A stretch of DNA of 64,000 bases, from assembly GCA_030426085.1 (NCBI GenBank), contig JAUHYW010000003.1, positions 55,343-119,342 on the forward strand. The letters are read 5' to 3'. A model generated the notes under the pieces. The model did not search any database and was not told the origin of the DNA. It saw nothing but the letters and a program-made list of their open reading frames with translations. The translations under genes and the position numbers were made by a program. This stretch comes from a bacterium. Lineage in GTDB: Bacteria; Myxococcota_A; Bradymonadia; UBA7976; UBA1532. Positions 33,282-41,863 of the stretch are shown here, piece after piece; within the stretch, counting starts at the first letter, position 1, and each line of letters begins with the position of its first letter.

Positions 33282-33310
33282 GTTTTAATCTCGGATTCGA
33301 GATAGAGCAA
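33282..33310 (-). promoter_or_regulatory. Promoter of the reductase-hchA operon with palindromic operator in the spacer
   Basis: On the minus strand, TTGCTC (33305-33310) and TAAAAC (33282-33287) are 17 bases apart. The spacer holds the palindrome ATCTCG-GATT-CGAGAT (33288-33303). A protein bound there would sit directly under RNA polymerase. The divergent LysR gene is the likely source of that protein. Confidence 0.55.
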
Positions 33311-33365
33311 CCGTCGAAACAGCACCCATGAATTGCGGCATTCGCAACAATAAGCGAGAGACAGC

Positions 33366-34313
33366 GTGGACAAGCTACAAGCCATCCGCTTCTTCCTCAA
33401 TCTGGGAGAGACCCTCAGCTTCAAGGGCACCGCCACCCACTTCGGGGTGCCCCCGTCGACCGTCTCGCGTTCGATCAAGGCGCTGGAGGCCGACCTCGGC
33501 GTGACCCTGGTCGAGCGCACGACGCGCCGGGTCCGGCTGACCGAGGTCGGGGACTGGTATCGGGGCGAGGTGACCGCGCCGCTGCGCGCGCTGGCCGCCG
33601 CCGACGAGATGGCCGGGGCCCAGGCGCTCGAGCCCGCCGGCACGGTGCGGCTCACGGCGCTGCCGGGCTACGGCGAGATGCGCTTGTTCTCGGTCCTCGA
33701 GCGGTTTCGCGCGGCGCACCCGCTGATCGTCTGCGATGTGGAGCTGACCGACCGCTACCTCGACCTGTCGACCGGCGAGATCGACATCGCGATCCGGGCG
33801 ACGGCCGATCCGCCGGAGTACCTCGTCGCCCGGCGCCTGCACCCCCATCGGTTCGTCCTGGTGGCCTCGCCGGGCTACCTCGCAGCCCACGGCCGACCCA
33901 CGACCGCGGCCGAGCTCGCCGATCACGCCGCGCTCGCCTACCGCAACCCCCGCGGCGTCGTGCCGTGGCTGGCGGTGCGCCCCGCCGGCGCGGTGGCCCC
34001 GGTCCCCAGGCGGCTGGCGCTGATCACCAACCACGGCCGGCTCATCCTGGAGGCCGTCCTGGCGGGCGACGGGCTGGCCTTCCTGCCTCTGTGGGGGGTC
34101 TCGGATGCCATCGCCGAGGGCGCGCTCGAGGAGGTCGTCCTCGAGGATACGCGCCTCGTGGCGTCGACGGGGCCGGAGATGAGCCTGTTTCTGCTCTACG
34201 ATCCCCGGCGGGCCCGCCTGGGCAAGGTGCGCGCGCTGGTGGATTTTCTCATCGAGGCGCTGGGTGAGCCGGCCGGGGCGCCCGGGTCCGCGAGGCAGAT
34301 GGCCGACCCCTGA
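33366..34313 (+). CDS. LysR-family transcriptional regulator
   Basis: The 315-residue protein begins MDKLQAIRFFLNLGETLSF and has the winged helix-turn-helix (ATHFGVPPSTVSRSIKALEADLG), then VERTTRRVRLTEVG. The C-terminal two-lobed ligand domain continues to the end (GEIDIAIRA, FVLVASPGYLAAHG, GLAFLPLWGVSDAI). It starts at a GTG with GAGAG upstream. It is divergent from the reductase-hchA operon and, by the usual LysR arrangement, probably controls it. Confidence 0.93.
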   Translation: MDKLQAIRFFLNLGETLSFKGTATHFGVPPSTVSRSIKALEADLGVTLVERTTRRVRLTEVGDWYRGEVTAPLRALAAADEMAGAQALEPAGTVRLTALPGYGEMRLFSVLERFRAAHPLIVCDVELTDRYLDLSTGEIDIAIRATADPPEYLVARRLHPHRFVLVASPGYLAAHGRPTTAAELADHAALAYRNPRGVVPWLAVRPAGAVAPVPRRLALITNHGRLILEAVLAGDGLAFLPLWGVSDAIAEGALEEVVLEDTRLVASTGPEMSLFLLYDPRRARLGKVRALVDFLIEALGEPAGAPGSARQMADP

Positions 34314-34545
34314 CGCGGCTCTTCGCGCGGCGACCTCGGGTATCGGTCGCGCCACCCCTCACTCCGGGCTCGTCGCCCTACAGGTGGGTGGCACCTCTCC
34401 CCAGCGACCATGATCTCCTGACACAGCGGCGTCAATCACGACGCGCTACGTCAAGTCGCATGTATGGGGCAGGCTCACCGGTGTCTAAGGGACTGTCAGC
34501 AGTCAACCCACCGTGGATGCTCCTCGCGTGTGGCTCACCGTCGCC
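34314..34545. other. Intergenic stretch at the left edge of the low-GC island
   Basis: No convincing gene is present. Base composition changes from very GC-rich to mixed at about 34370-34430, which may mark an old insertion point. I saw no terminal inverted repeats, target duplication or tRNA. Confidence 0.4.
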
Positions 34546-34962
34546 TCAAATAGTCCACTCCATGTCGGGATTCCGGAGCATAGCCTGTGTCGCTCCGAAG
34601 TCGCCCAATGCCGCCAACGGAGACGACTTTGCCGTCTCGGTGATTGTGTGCATGATCTCAGCCAGTTGGTCAGTCCGCCCAGAGATCAGAGCGGAGTCGG
34701 CTTGAGCAAACAACTCCTGAAACATCTCCTTTCGCTCCGCGAATGCCTGATCGAGGTAGGTCAAGACAATACTCTGCTGACTGCGAATTCTCGCAAGAGT
34801 GGTACGCAAGTCGGCTGCTATCTCAGCGCGTTTCGTCGCCTCCTGCTCTCGGACCGTGGCGTACTCCGTATAGGCGGTGACCACTTCGCGCAGTGCTTCT
34901 ACTGGGTTGAGCTTGTTGAATGCCTTTCCAGTCGCCTCCACTACGGCTTTGCCTTTGCTCAT
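34546..34962 (-). CDS. Small all-helical partner protein of the low-GC module
   Basis: The 138-residue protein is predicted to be almost entirely helical and charged (VREQEATKRAEIAADLR, LTYLDQAFAERKEMFQELF, QLAEIMHTITETAKSSPL). The 'ERK..FQ.LF..AD' helix and the 'QLAEIM..I...AKSSPL' segment look like a family I have seen beside Gly-rich hydrophobic proteins, but I cannot name it. The ATG overlaps the TGA of the upstream gene (ATGA), so the pair is coupled. It has no signal peptide or membrane segment. Confidence 0.75.
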   Translation of the reverse strand: MSKGKAVVEATGKAFNKLNPVEALREVVTAYTEYATVREQEATKRAEIAADLRTTLARIRSQQSIVLTYLDQAFAERKEMFQELFAQADSALISGRTDQLAEIMHTITETAKSSPLAALGDFGATQAMLRNPDMEWTI

Positions 34963-35957
34963 TCGCCCTCCTCCCCAGCGGCTACGCGCCGTAGATGCCT
35001 TACCAAGTTGAGCGGTATGTGATTGAGTTCTCCCTCGTCATCCAAGATGGGGGTTCGGATAATCTCTGAAAGGCCGTGAACGAGAAGCGCCGCCTGCTGG
35101 ACGCGGCCGACATGTTCCTTATTGTCTACATCGAAGGTGACGAGGGACTCCAACTCGTCGAGGCAAACTGAGGCTCGGTTGTCGACTTGCCTAGCGACCG
35201 CAATGAGTTCCTCGACGCGCTGGTTAACCTGGGTGAGAAACTGGCCCAGCCGAATGACCTCTGCATGCTTCTCGTCGGCTCTCGATTCCTGCTGCCGCGC
35301 ATTGGTCAACGCTTTCTCCCCCTGCGAAGCCAAGACCCAGCCCGTGAAAGCGAGTGTTGGTCCCACGACAACGCTGCTGAGTACAATGCTGCCAAGGGCC
35401 ATTCCACCTCCCCCGGCAGCGAGCGATCCGCCGCCCAGCCACGCAAGCGTCGCGCTGTTTGCCGCCGCACCCGATAGCCCACCGATTGCAGTGCCCGTCG
35501 AAGCTGTGCCCGCGAGCCCTACAAGAGTTGTTGTAGCCGTGGCGGCGGACGCGCCGGCTGATGCTGCACCCACGCCGCCCCAGAGGAGGCTCTTGGCCTC
35601 GACAACCTGTACCTTGAGCCGTCCGAGGCTCTCTACATCCAGCCCGACGGCCTCGAGAGCCTGCAAATCCTCGACGCTGCCCTTTTGACCTATCGATTCG
35701 ACGAACTCGATGAAGCGACGGCAAGAACCCCGAAGGATCGCAACTTGAAGCTCCAGGTAGTCCTCTACGGTGTTGTTCAGGTCTGCTTTCTGCGCCTCGG
35801 CTGTCGCAACAACGTCTTCGTACCGCTGCTGCGCGTCGGTGGCGATCTTCTTGGCCTCACGCATCTGGCCGATGCCCTTCTTGCCGTTCCTTATCCCTCG
35901 GAAACTGGCGATAGCAGACAATCCAATGAACATGACGGGGACAAGCGGAACTGGCAA
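34959..35957 (-). CDS. Helical protein with Gly/Ala-rich hydrophobic hairpin (possible pore-former or membrane scaffold)
   Basis: The 332-residue protein has an N-terminal hydrophobic segment (VPLVPVMFIGLSAIASF), a coiled-coil arm to about residue 125, a hydrophobic block from about 125 to 215 rich in Gly, Ala, Ser and Thr (GTASTGTAIGGLSGAAAN, TLAWLGGGSLAAGGGGMALG), and a second helical arm to the end. Two helical arms around a hydrophobic hairpin is the plan of alpha-pore-forming toxins, but also of membrane-remodelling scaffolds. It starts at a TTG, chosen because a full consensus ribosome-binding site lies 6 bases upstream. I do not know a proven function for the family. Confidence 0.75.
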   Translation of the reverse strand: MPVPLVPVMFIGLSAIASFRGIRNGKKGIGQMREAKKIATDAQQRYEDVVATAEAQKADLNNTVEDYLELQVAILRGSCRRFIEFVESIGQKGSVEDLQALEAVGLDVESLGRLKVQVVEAKSLLWGGVGAASAGASAATATTTLVGLAGTASTGTAIGGLSGAAANSATLAWLGGGSLAAGGGGMALGSIVLSSVVVGPTLAFTGWVLASQGEKALTNARQQESRADEKHAEVIRLGQFLTQVNQRVEELIAVARQVDNRASVCLDELESLVTFDVDNKEHVGRVQQAALLVHGLSEIIRTPILDDEGELNHIPLNLVRHLRRVAAGEEGE

Positions 35958-35960
35958 TTT

Positions 35961-35971
35961 TCACCTCCTTA
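35961..35971 (-). promoter_or_regulatory. Full-consensus ribosome-binding site for the TTG start
   Basis: On the minus strand this reads TAAGGAGGTGA, complementary to the 16S rRNA tail over its whole length, with GGAGG 6 bases before TTG. It decides the start codon and is much stronger than the sites of neighbouring genes. The rest of 35972-36188 shows nothing recognisable. Confidence 0.8.
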
Positions 35972-36188
35972 CAGCCGCACAACGTAGCAGGCTGTTCCCC
36001 AGAGCGCAGCGCTTTCAACCCAGGAGAGGCGCCAACCACCTGTAGAACGGCTCCACCGCCACCATCGCGGCCCGCTGGAATCTGAGCGCCCAGCCCATGT
36101 CACCTCCGATCTCGTCAGAGGTCTCATCGATCAGCCGCGGCCGATGTTGCGCAGTTTCCGGCTCGAATGCCCGGCGAGTGCAGGGCGC

Positions 36189-38318
36189 TCAGTTCTCGAG
36201 GAAGCTCAGCGCGCTGTCGAGCACCCCGCGCATCGCGGCCCGGGCCCAGGCGACGTCGCCGCTGCCCTGCCAGCTCCAGTCCTCGGTGAAGAGCGCGAAC
36301 GCGTAGCGGGGCCTGATGTTCGTGTGATCGCCGGCCACACCGTCCCAGTCCCACATCAGGCCCACCTGGGACGAGACGCGCCGCTTGCCGCCGTTCTTGG
36401 TGCCGAACTCGTCGTAGAACGTGCCCTGCCCGATGTTGAAGCTGTCGTTCCAGCCGGCATCCATCGCCGCGAGCAGCTCGCCCCGGTCGGCGTCGGTCAT
36501 CAGGTCGCCCCGGCCCAGGAGCCAGAAGAAGCGGCCGTACTCGGCGGGGGTGATGGTGTTGGCCCGGGTGGTGTAATAGTCCTCGAAGTTCTCGCCGCTG
36601 CGGTGGTTGTTGCCCAGCCCGGCCAGGCACGCGGCCTCGTCGTCGGTCGCGTTCCAGGCGGGGTCGCCCGACCGGTGGAAGGCCGACCACGTGTCGCACG
36701 ACAGGTCGAAGACGCAGGCGTCGGTGCCCGCCGAGACCCGCTTGTCCAGCTCGCAGATGTCGGTGATCTCGCCCACGTTCTGCAAGCCCGCCGCGCCGTC
36801 GAGCCAGTCCTGGAGCCCCAGCGCCCCGTCCTCGGCGGCCAGCCGGCCGAAGAGGTAGTCGGTCGAGGCGGTGTCGCTGCCCTGGATCATGTTGGCCATG
36901 AAGGTCGAGACGGCCACGTCGGTGTCGATGTCGGCCTCGGTGAAGCCCCGGCTGTCCTCTCCGCGCCACATCGTCGAGGCGAAGTTCACCGTCTCGGTCG
37001 GGTCGATGTCGGGGTGGGCGGCGACGCGGGCCCCGATGAGCACCTTGCTGGTGCTGGCGAGATAGAACGGCTCGTGCATGTTGTAGGCGACGTAGTCCCC
37101 CGTCTGCAGGTCGATGACGAAGGCCCCGAGGGTGCCCCGCCGGCCGTCGGCCCCCGCGATCTCGTAGGCGTCGGCGGTGGCCCGGATGGCGGCGATGTCG
37201 GCGTCGCCGGCGGTCGGCCGGTTCGACGAGATGACCCGCCGGGAGACCGGCCGCTGCCAGATGGCGCTGAAGTATGCCTCGCCGCCGGGGCCGGCGTAGC
37301 CGTCGAGGTCGACCAGGATCATGTTGGCCTTGGCGTAGTCTTCGTCGAGCTCGGCGATCTGGTCGGCGGTGCGGTTGCGCACCGAGGCCCAGTTGTCGAA
37401 GAGGCCGTCCTCGCGCAGCCAGATGCCCGAATAGCGGACGGTGCCGTCCATGCGATAGGGCCCGATGTCGACCGGGGCGTAGCCGAGGTCGCGATAGATG
37501 CCCCACAAGAAGGCATAGTCATTGCCGCTCAGGTCGACGTGGGCCAGGAAGTCGGTGCGCCCGTCATCGACCCAGACGGCCGAGTAGCGGGTCATACCCC
37601 GGACAGTCCAGGCGTTGATGCGGGTCGGGCGCAGGCCCTGCTGGCGGTACAGCTCGATCTTGTCCTCGAGCTGCGGCCGGGACAGCGAGCGGTGGCTCCG
37701 GTAGCCGGTCGGGGCGGCGTCTTCGACCCAGATGGCGTGGAAGCGGGGGCCGCCGGCGGTCTCGTGGGCGTCGAGGTCGAGCACCCGCCAGCCGGCGGCG
37801 TCCCGGGCCTGCCACTCGGCGAGGTAGTCGGCCTCGGTCATGTTGCGCCGGCTGGCCCAGTCGACGATGTCGTGGTTCTTGTGCCAGACGCCGGTGTAGC
37901 GGGTCGAGCCGAGGTCGGCGTGCGCGTTGAGCACCGCCGGGTGGTGATGGTGGTCGCGCCAGAGGCTCCAGGCGGCGCTGTAGTCCGCCGACGTGCCGCC
38001 GGGCACGTACTGGGCGTAGACCACCGGGCGGGCGAGCCAGGGGCGGGGCGGGGGCGCGTCGTAGCCGGGGTCGGGGGTCGGCAGGCCGCCCGGGCCGCCG
38101 CCGGTGATGTCGGTCCCGCCCGCGGGCGGGGGGGTCGGCTCGCCGGTGGCGTCGCCCCCGCCGGCCGACGGGGGGCGGGCCTCGCCGGTGTCCCCCGCCC
38201 GCGCGGCGGTGAGCGTCAGCGGGGCGGCGGCCTCGTCGACGCTCGGCGCGGCGTCGGGGCCGGGTTCACAGGCGGCGAGCGCCAGGGACAGGGCGATCAG
38301 GGTGCGGAAGCGCTGCAT
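36189..38318 (-). CDS. Lipoprotein with tandem repeats and a C-terminal class A beta-lactamase-like domain
   Basis: The 709-residue protein has a lipoprotein signal ending LALAAC, then a Gly/Pro linker. Residues about 95-370 hold roughly five copies of a 45-55-residue repeat with RYxxIWxxD/E at its core (RYTGVWHKN, RFHAIWVEDA, RYSAVWVDDG, RYSGIWLRED, YFSAIWQRP), like the bacterial tandem repeat (BTRD1) of polyglycine hydrolases. The C-terminal domain has YLASTSKVLIG (Ser-x-x-Lys), GSDTASTDYL (SDN-type loop) and GTKNGGK (KTG-type). It is a serine hydrolase of the penicillin-binding class; polyglycine-hydrolase-like or peptidase activity is more likely than beta-lactamase. Confidence 0.82.
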   Translation of the reverse strand: MQRFRTLIALSLALAACEPGPDAAPSVDEAAAPLTLTAARAGDTGEARPPSAGGGDATGEPTPPPAGGTDITGGGPGGLPTPDPGYDAPPPRPWLARPVVYAQYVPGGTSADYSAAWSLWRDHHHHPAVLNAHADLGSTRYTGVWHKNHDIVDWASRRNMTEADYLAEWQARDAAGWRVLDLDAHETAGGPRFHAIWVEDAAPTGYRSHRSLSRPQLEDKIELYRQQGLRPTRINAWTVRGMTRYSAVWVDDGRTDFLAHVDLSGNDYAFLWGIYRDLGYAPVDIGPYRMDGTVRYSGIWLREDGLFDNWASVRNRTADQIAELDEDYAKANMILVDLDGYAGPGGEAYFSAIWQRPVSRRVISSNRPTAGDADIAAIRATADAYEIAGADGRRGTLGAFVIDLQTGDYVAYNMHEPFYLASTSKVLIGARVAAHPDIDPTETVNFASTMWRGEDSRGFTEADIDTDVAVSTFMANMIQGSDTASTDYLFGRLAAEDGALGLQDWLDGAAGLQNVGEITDICELDKRVSAGTDACVFDLSCDTWSAFHRSGDPAWNATDDEAACLAGLGNNHRSGENFEDYYTTRANTITPAEYGRFFWLLGRGDLMTDADRGELLAAMDAGWNDSFNIGQGTFYDEFGTKNGGKRRVSSQVGLMWDWDGVAGDHTNIRPRYAFALFTEDWSWQGSGDVAWARAAMRGVLDSALSFLEN

Positions 38319-38512
38319 GTCGGGGCTCCTCGAGTGGCGACGTCTGTTCGCGTCGGGTTCGAGGGGGTGCTTCGATCCCGCGGCCCCGCATCTTTTCAGC
38401 GCGCCCGATTTTTTTCTCCGGGGGTGGTCCGCCGGGGGCCGCGCTGGATCATGTGCCCCGGGATCGGCTTCGGCTCTATGCTGAGCGTGAAGCCGAGGTG
38501 AGGGAGGGTGAC

Positions 38513-41500
38513 ATGCGCATCACGGTGATCGCGGGGCTGGCGCTGCTGAGCGCGCTGGCGGGCTGCGACGGGGGGTCGACGGCGCCCGGCGAACCGGCGG
38601 ATGGGGGCGTGCTCGACCGGGGCGCCGACGCGGCCCGGCCCGACGCCGTCGTCACCCCGGACGCCGACGCCGCTCCCCGCGACGCCGCGCCGTCACCCGA
38701 TGAGGGCGAGCCGGCCGGCGCCGCCGACGTCGGGGCCGCGCCCGACGCCGCGCCCGCTCCGCCCCTGCTGGCGCCGCTGCTCACCGAGTTCATGGCCCGC
38801 AACGACGGCGCGCTGCTCGACGATGACGGCCGGGCCTCGGACTGGATCGAGCTGTACAACCCCCACCGGCGGCCCGTCGCGCTGGGCGGGTTCGGGCTGA
38901 GCGACGAGGCCGACGGCGCCGATGCGTGGATCCTGCCCGACGTGACCCTCGGCCCCGGGGGGTACCTCGTGATCTTCGCCTCGGGCGAGGACCGCCGCGA
39001 TCCGGCTCACCCGCTGCACGCCGACTTCCGCCTCGACGGCGACGGCGAGCCGCTGGCCCTCGTCGACCCCGCCGGGGCGGTGATCCAGCGGTTCGCGGCG
39101 GTGCCCCACGCGCCCGATGTGGCCTACGGCTTGCCCGCGACGGCCCTGGTGGCGGCCGGGGCCGAGGTCCGCCACCGCCCGCCGGGCCCCGACGACGGCT
39201 GGCAGACGCCCGAGTACGACGACGGCGGCTGGGCGGCGGGGCCCACCGGCATCGGACGCGACCCGGGCGGGCCGCCCTCGGCGCTCGATCCGTGGGCCGC
39301 CGCGCTGATGAGTCACTGGTCGTTCGACGAGGCCCGCGAGGGGCCCGACGGGGCGCTCGTGGTGCCCGACGCCCGGCCGGGCAGCCCCCGCGATCTGCGG
39401 CTGGAGCAGGGCGCGGCGCGGGTCGACGGCCGGGCGGGGCAGGCGCTCACCGGCGGCTTCGCCCGGGTCCTGGCAGCCGACGGCTTCGACTTCACCCGCG
39501 ACTTCACCTGGGCGCTGTGGATGAGCGGCGTCGACCCCTCGGGGGCCCTGATCAGCCGCAACGCGCCGGGCATCGCCTGGAGCCGGGGGGCCAAGGCGTT
39601 GTTCGTGCGCCGGGGGGTGCTGCGCTTCGACGCCGGCTGGGTCGGCGCGCCGCGCACCCGCACCTTCGTCAACGACGGCCGCTGGCACCACGTCGCGGTG
39701 ACCTGGCGGGCCGACACCGATCGCATGGTGATCTACATCGACGGGGTGCCCCGCTTCGACGAGCCGTTCGACGCCGACGCCTTCCCCGAGGACCTCGACA
39801 ACCCGCCGGTGCGCAGCGGGCTGTTCGTCGGGGGCACCGACTTCACCGGCGGGCTGTCCGACCTGGGCCCGTACGACGGGCGCATCGACGACGTCACGAT
39901 CTGGCAGGCGGCGCTGCCCGCCGAGGCGGTCGGGCTGCTCGCCGACGGCGAGGCGCCGCCGGCGGTGGGGCCGTTCGCCGGGCTCATCGCGACGCCGACC
40001 CCCGACGCGGATGGGGCGCAGCTCCGGGTGCCCTTCACCGCCGGGCCGGGGCTGGCGGCGGCGGTGCTGCGGGCCCGCTTCGACGACCGGCTGGTGGCCT
40101 GGATCGACGGCGCGCCGGTGGCGGCGGCGCTCGACAGCCCCCGGGACGATCGGCTGGCGGTGATCCCGGCCGACGTCGCGGCGCCGCTGCCGGCCCCCGG
40201 GGCGCACCTGCTGGCGGTCGAGGCGATGGCCGACGCGGCCGATCGCGAGCGGTGGGTCGTGCTGCCCGAGCTGTGGGGCCTGGAGGCGGCGCCGGCCGCG
40301 CTGGTCCGCGCGACGCCGGGCGCGCTCAACGCCCCCGGGCGCAGCCCGTCGGTGGTGATCGATCCCCCCGACGGGGTGGTGGTCGAGCCGATCGCGGTCA
40401 CCCTGAGCGCGCCCGCCGCGCCGGGGCCGCCGGCCGCGATCCACTACACGCTCGACGGGCGGACGCCGACGGCCGCCGATCCGGTCTACGCCGGGCCGCT
40501 GCGCGTCGAGGAGCCGGGCGTCCTGCGGGCGGTGGCCATCGCCGAGGGCCGGGCGCCGGGCCCGGTGGCGAGCGCCCGGTTCATGGGCCTCGATCCGGCG
40601 CTGGGCGGCTTCACCTCGCCGGTGCCGGTGGTGGTGATCGACCGGGGCGGCGAGGGACCGCCGCGGCAGGGCGCCTACGGCGACGCGCTGCTCGCCGCGT
40701 GGGTCCCGGGGCCCGACGGGCTCACCCGGCTGGCCGACGCGCCGGCCCTCGTCAGCCGGGCCGCCATCCGCGTCCGGGGGCAGAGCTCGGCCGGCTTCGC
40801 CAAGCCGCCGTACCGGGTCGAGCTGCGCGACGCCGAGGGCCGGGATCGACGCGAGCCGCTGCTGGGCCTGCCGCCGGACGCCGACTGGGTGCTGCACGGG
40901 CCGTTCGTCGACAAGTCGCTGATCCGCAACGCGCTGGTCTACGGGATCGGGCGTGACATGGGGCTCGAGGCGCCGCGCTCGGCCCCGTTCGAGCTGTATC
41001 TGCGGGGGGACGACGGGCGGATCGCGCCGGCCGACGCCCGGGGGGTCTACCTGCTCGTCGAGCGCATCGAGGCCGGTGACGAGCGGCTGGACATCGACCG
41101 CATCGGCCCGGCGGACGACGCCGAGCCGGCGATCACCGGGGGCTGGATCCTGAAGTTCGAGGCGGGCGCCGCCGAGGCCCCGATCGTGCCCGGCTGGGAG
41201 AGCCTGGAGGTGGTCGAGCCGGGTGATCCGACGGCGGCCCAGATGGCGTGGGTGCAGGGCGCGCTCGCCGCCTTCGACGAGGCCCTCGCCGGGCCCGGCT
41301 TCCAAGCGCCCGACGCCCCGTGGCGGGCGATGCTCGACGTCGACAGCGCCGTCGACCAGCTCATCGTCAACGAGCTGTTCCGCGATCAGGACGGCTACGT
41401 GCGCAGCCAGTACATCCACCGCGATCGCGAGGGGCCGTGGGTGATCGGGCCGCTGTGGGACTACAACCTCGTCGCCGGGACCGGGGGCTACTTCGACAAC

Positions 41501-41848
41501 CTGTCGACCACCGGCTGGCAGTACCGCCAGCAATACAACCGGGGGGAGCACGGCTGGTTCGCCCGCATGATGGACGATCCGGCCTTCGCCGAGGCGGTGG
41601 CCGCCCGCTGGCGCGCGCTGCGGGTCGATCTGCTGTCCGACGCGGCGCTCGCCGACCGGGTGGCGGGGCTGACGGCCGATCTGGTCGAGCCGGCGGCCCG
41701 CAACTTCGCGATCTGGCCCAACCTGGGCGCCGGCCGGATCAGCGCCTTCAGCAGCCCGTCCACCGCCACCTGGGGAGAGCAGCTCGAGGTGTTGCTCGAC
41801 TGGCTCGCCCGCCGGGCGGCGTGGCTCGACGCGCAGTGGGGCGGGTAG
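38513..41848 (+). CDS. CotH-kinase family lipoprotein with LTD, LamG-like and CHB_HEX_C domains
   Basis: The 1,111-residue protein begins with a lipoprotein signal (LSALAGC) and a long Asp/Ala/Pro linker. A lamin-tail domain lies near 87-205 (LLTEFMARND, DWIELYNP), a LamG/concanavalin-like domain near 266-480 (HHVAVTWRADTDRMVIYIDG), a chitobiase C-terminal-type domain near 640-665 (IHYTLDGRTPTAADPVY), and a CotH domain from about 703 on (IRVRGQSSAGF, DKSLIRNALVY, PLWDYNLVAGTGGY). CotH proteins are atypical kinases acting on secreted proteins. GGAGG precedes the ATG. Confidence 0.88.
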   Translation: MRITVIAGLALLSALAGCDGGSTAPGEPADGGVLDRGADAARPDAVVTPDADAAPRDAAPSPDEGEPAGAADVGAAPDAAPAPPLLAPLLTEFMARNDGALLDDDGRASDWIELYNPHRRPVALGGFGLSDEADGADAWILPDVTLGPGGYLVIFASGEDRRDPAHPLHADFRLDGDGEPLALVDPAGAVIQRFAAVPHAPDVAYGLPATALVAAGAEVRHRPPGPDDGWQTPEYDDGGWAAGPTGIGRDPGGPPSALDPWAAALMSHWSFDEAREGPDGALVVPDARPGSPRDLRLEQGAARVDGRAGQALTGGFARVLAADGFDFTRDFTWALWMSGVDPSGALISRNAPGIAWSRGAKALFVRRGVLRFDAGWVGAPRTRTFVNDGRWHHVAVTWRADTDRMVIYIDGVPRFDEPFDADAFPEDLDNPPVRSGLFVGGTDFTGGLSDLGPYDGRIDDVTIWQAALPAEAVGLLADGEAPPAVGPFAGLIATPTPDADGAQLRVPFTAGPGLAAAVLRARFDDRLVAWIDGAPVAAALDSPRDDRLAVIPADVAAPLPAPGAHLLAVEAMADAADRERWVVLPELWGLEAAPAALVRATPGALNAPGRSPSVVIDPPDGVVVEPIAVTLSAPAAPGPPAAIHYTLDGRTPTAADPVYAGPLRVEEPGVLRAVAIAEGRAPGPVASARFMGLDPALGGFTSPVPVVVIDRGGEGPPRQGAYGDALLAAWVPGPDGLTRLADAPALVSRAAIRVRGQSSAGFAKPPYRVELRDAEGRDRREPLLGLPPDADWVLHGPFVDKSLIRNALVYGIGRDMGLEAPRSAPFELYLRGDDGRIAPADARGVYLLVERIEAGDERLDIDRIGPADDAEPAITGGWILKFEAGAAEAPIVPGWESLEVVEPGDPTAAQMAWVQGALAAFDEALAGPGFQAPDAPWRAMLDVDSAVDQLIVNELFRDQDGYVRSQYIHRDREGPWVIGPLWDYNLVAGTGGYFDNLSTTGWQYRQQYNRGEHGWFARMMDDPAFAEAVAARWRALRVDLLSDAALADRVAGLTADLVEPAARNFAIWPNLGAGRISAFSSPSTATWGEQLEVLLDWLARRAAWLDAQWGG

Positions 41849-41853
41849 CCGCC
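41840..41853. terminator. Short hairpin over the CotH stop codon
   Basis: GGCGG and CCGCC pair around GTAG, which includes the TAG stop. It lies just before the convergent kinase gene end. There is no T-tract. Confidence 0.25.
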
Positions 41854-41863
41854 GAGGCCCCCC

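Larger units (their letters stand above)
34370..36180. mobile_element. Low-GC island, probably horizontally acquired
   Basis: Hand counts of single 60-base lines give 48% GC at 34741, 65% at 34801 and 55% at 35701, against 87% for the line at 33961 in the flanking LysR gene. The stretch contains only two overlapping genes and AT-tolerant codons. No integrase, transposase or attachment repeat is visible, so the mode of entry is unknown. Confidence 0.55.

Noticed and set aside
34314..34545. Insertion-sequence remnant at the left edge of the low-GC island
   Set aside because: Short frames here show no transposase motif, and no terminal repeats or target duplications were found.
36189..38318. 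True beta-lactamase
   Set aside because: Ser-x-x-Lys, SDN-like and KTG-like motifs are present, but the large repeat region and length point to a polyglycine-hydrolase-type or peptidase-like enzyme.
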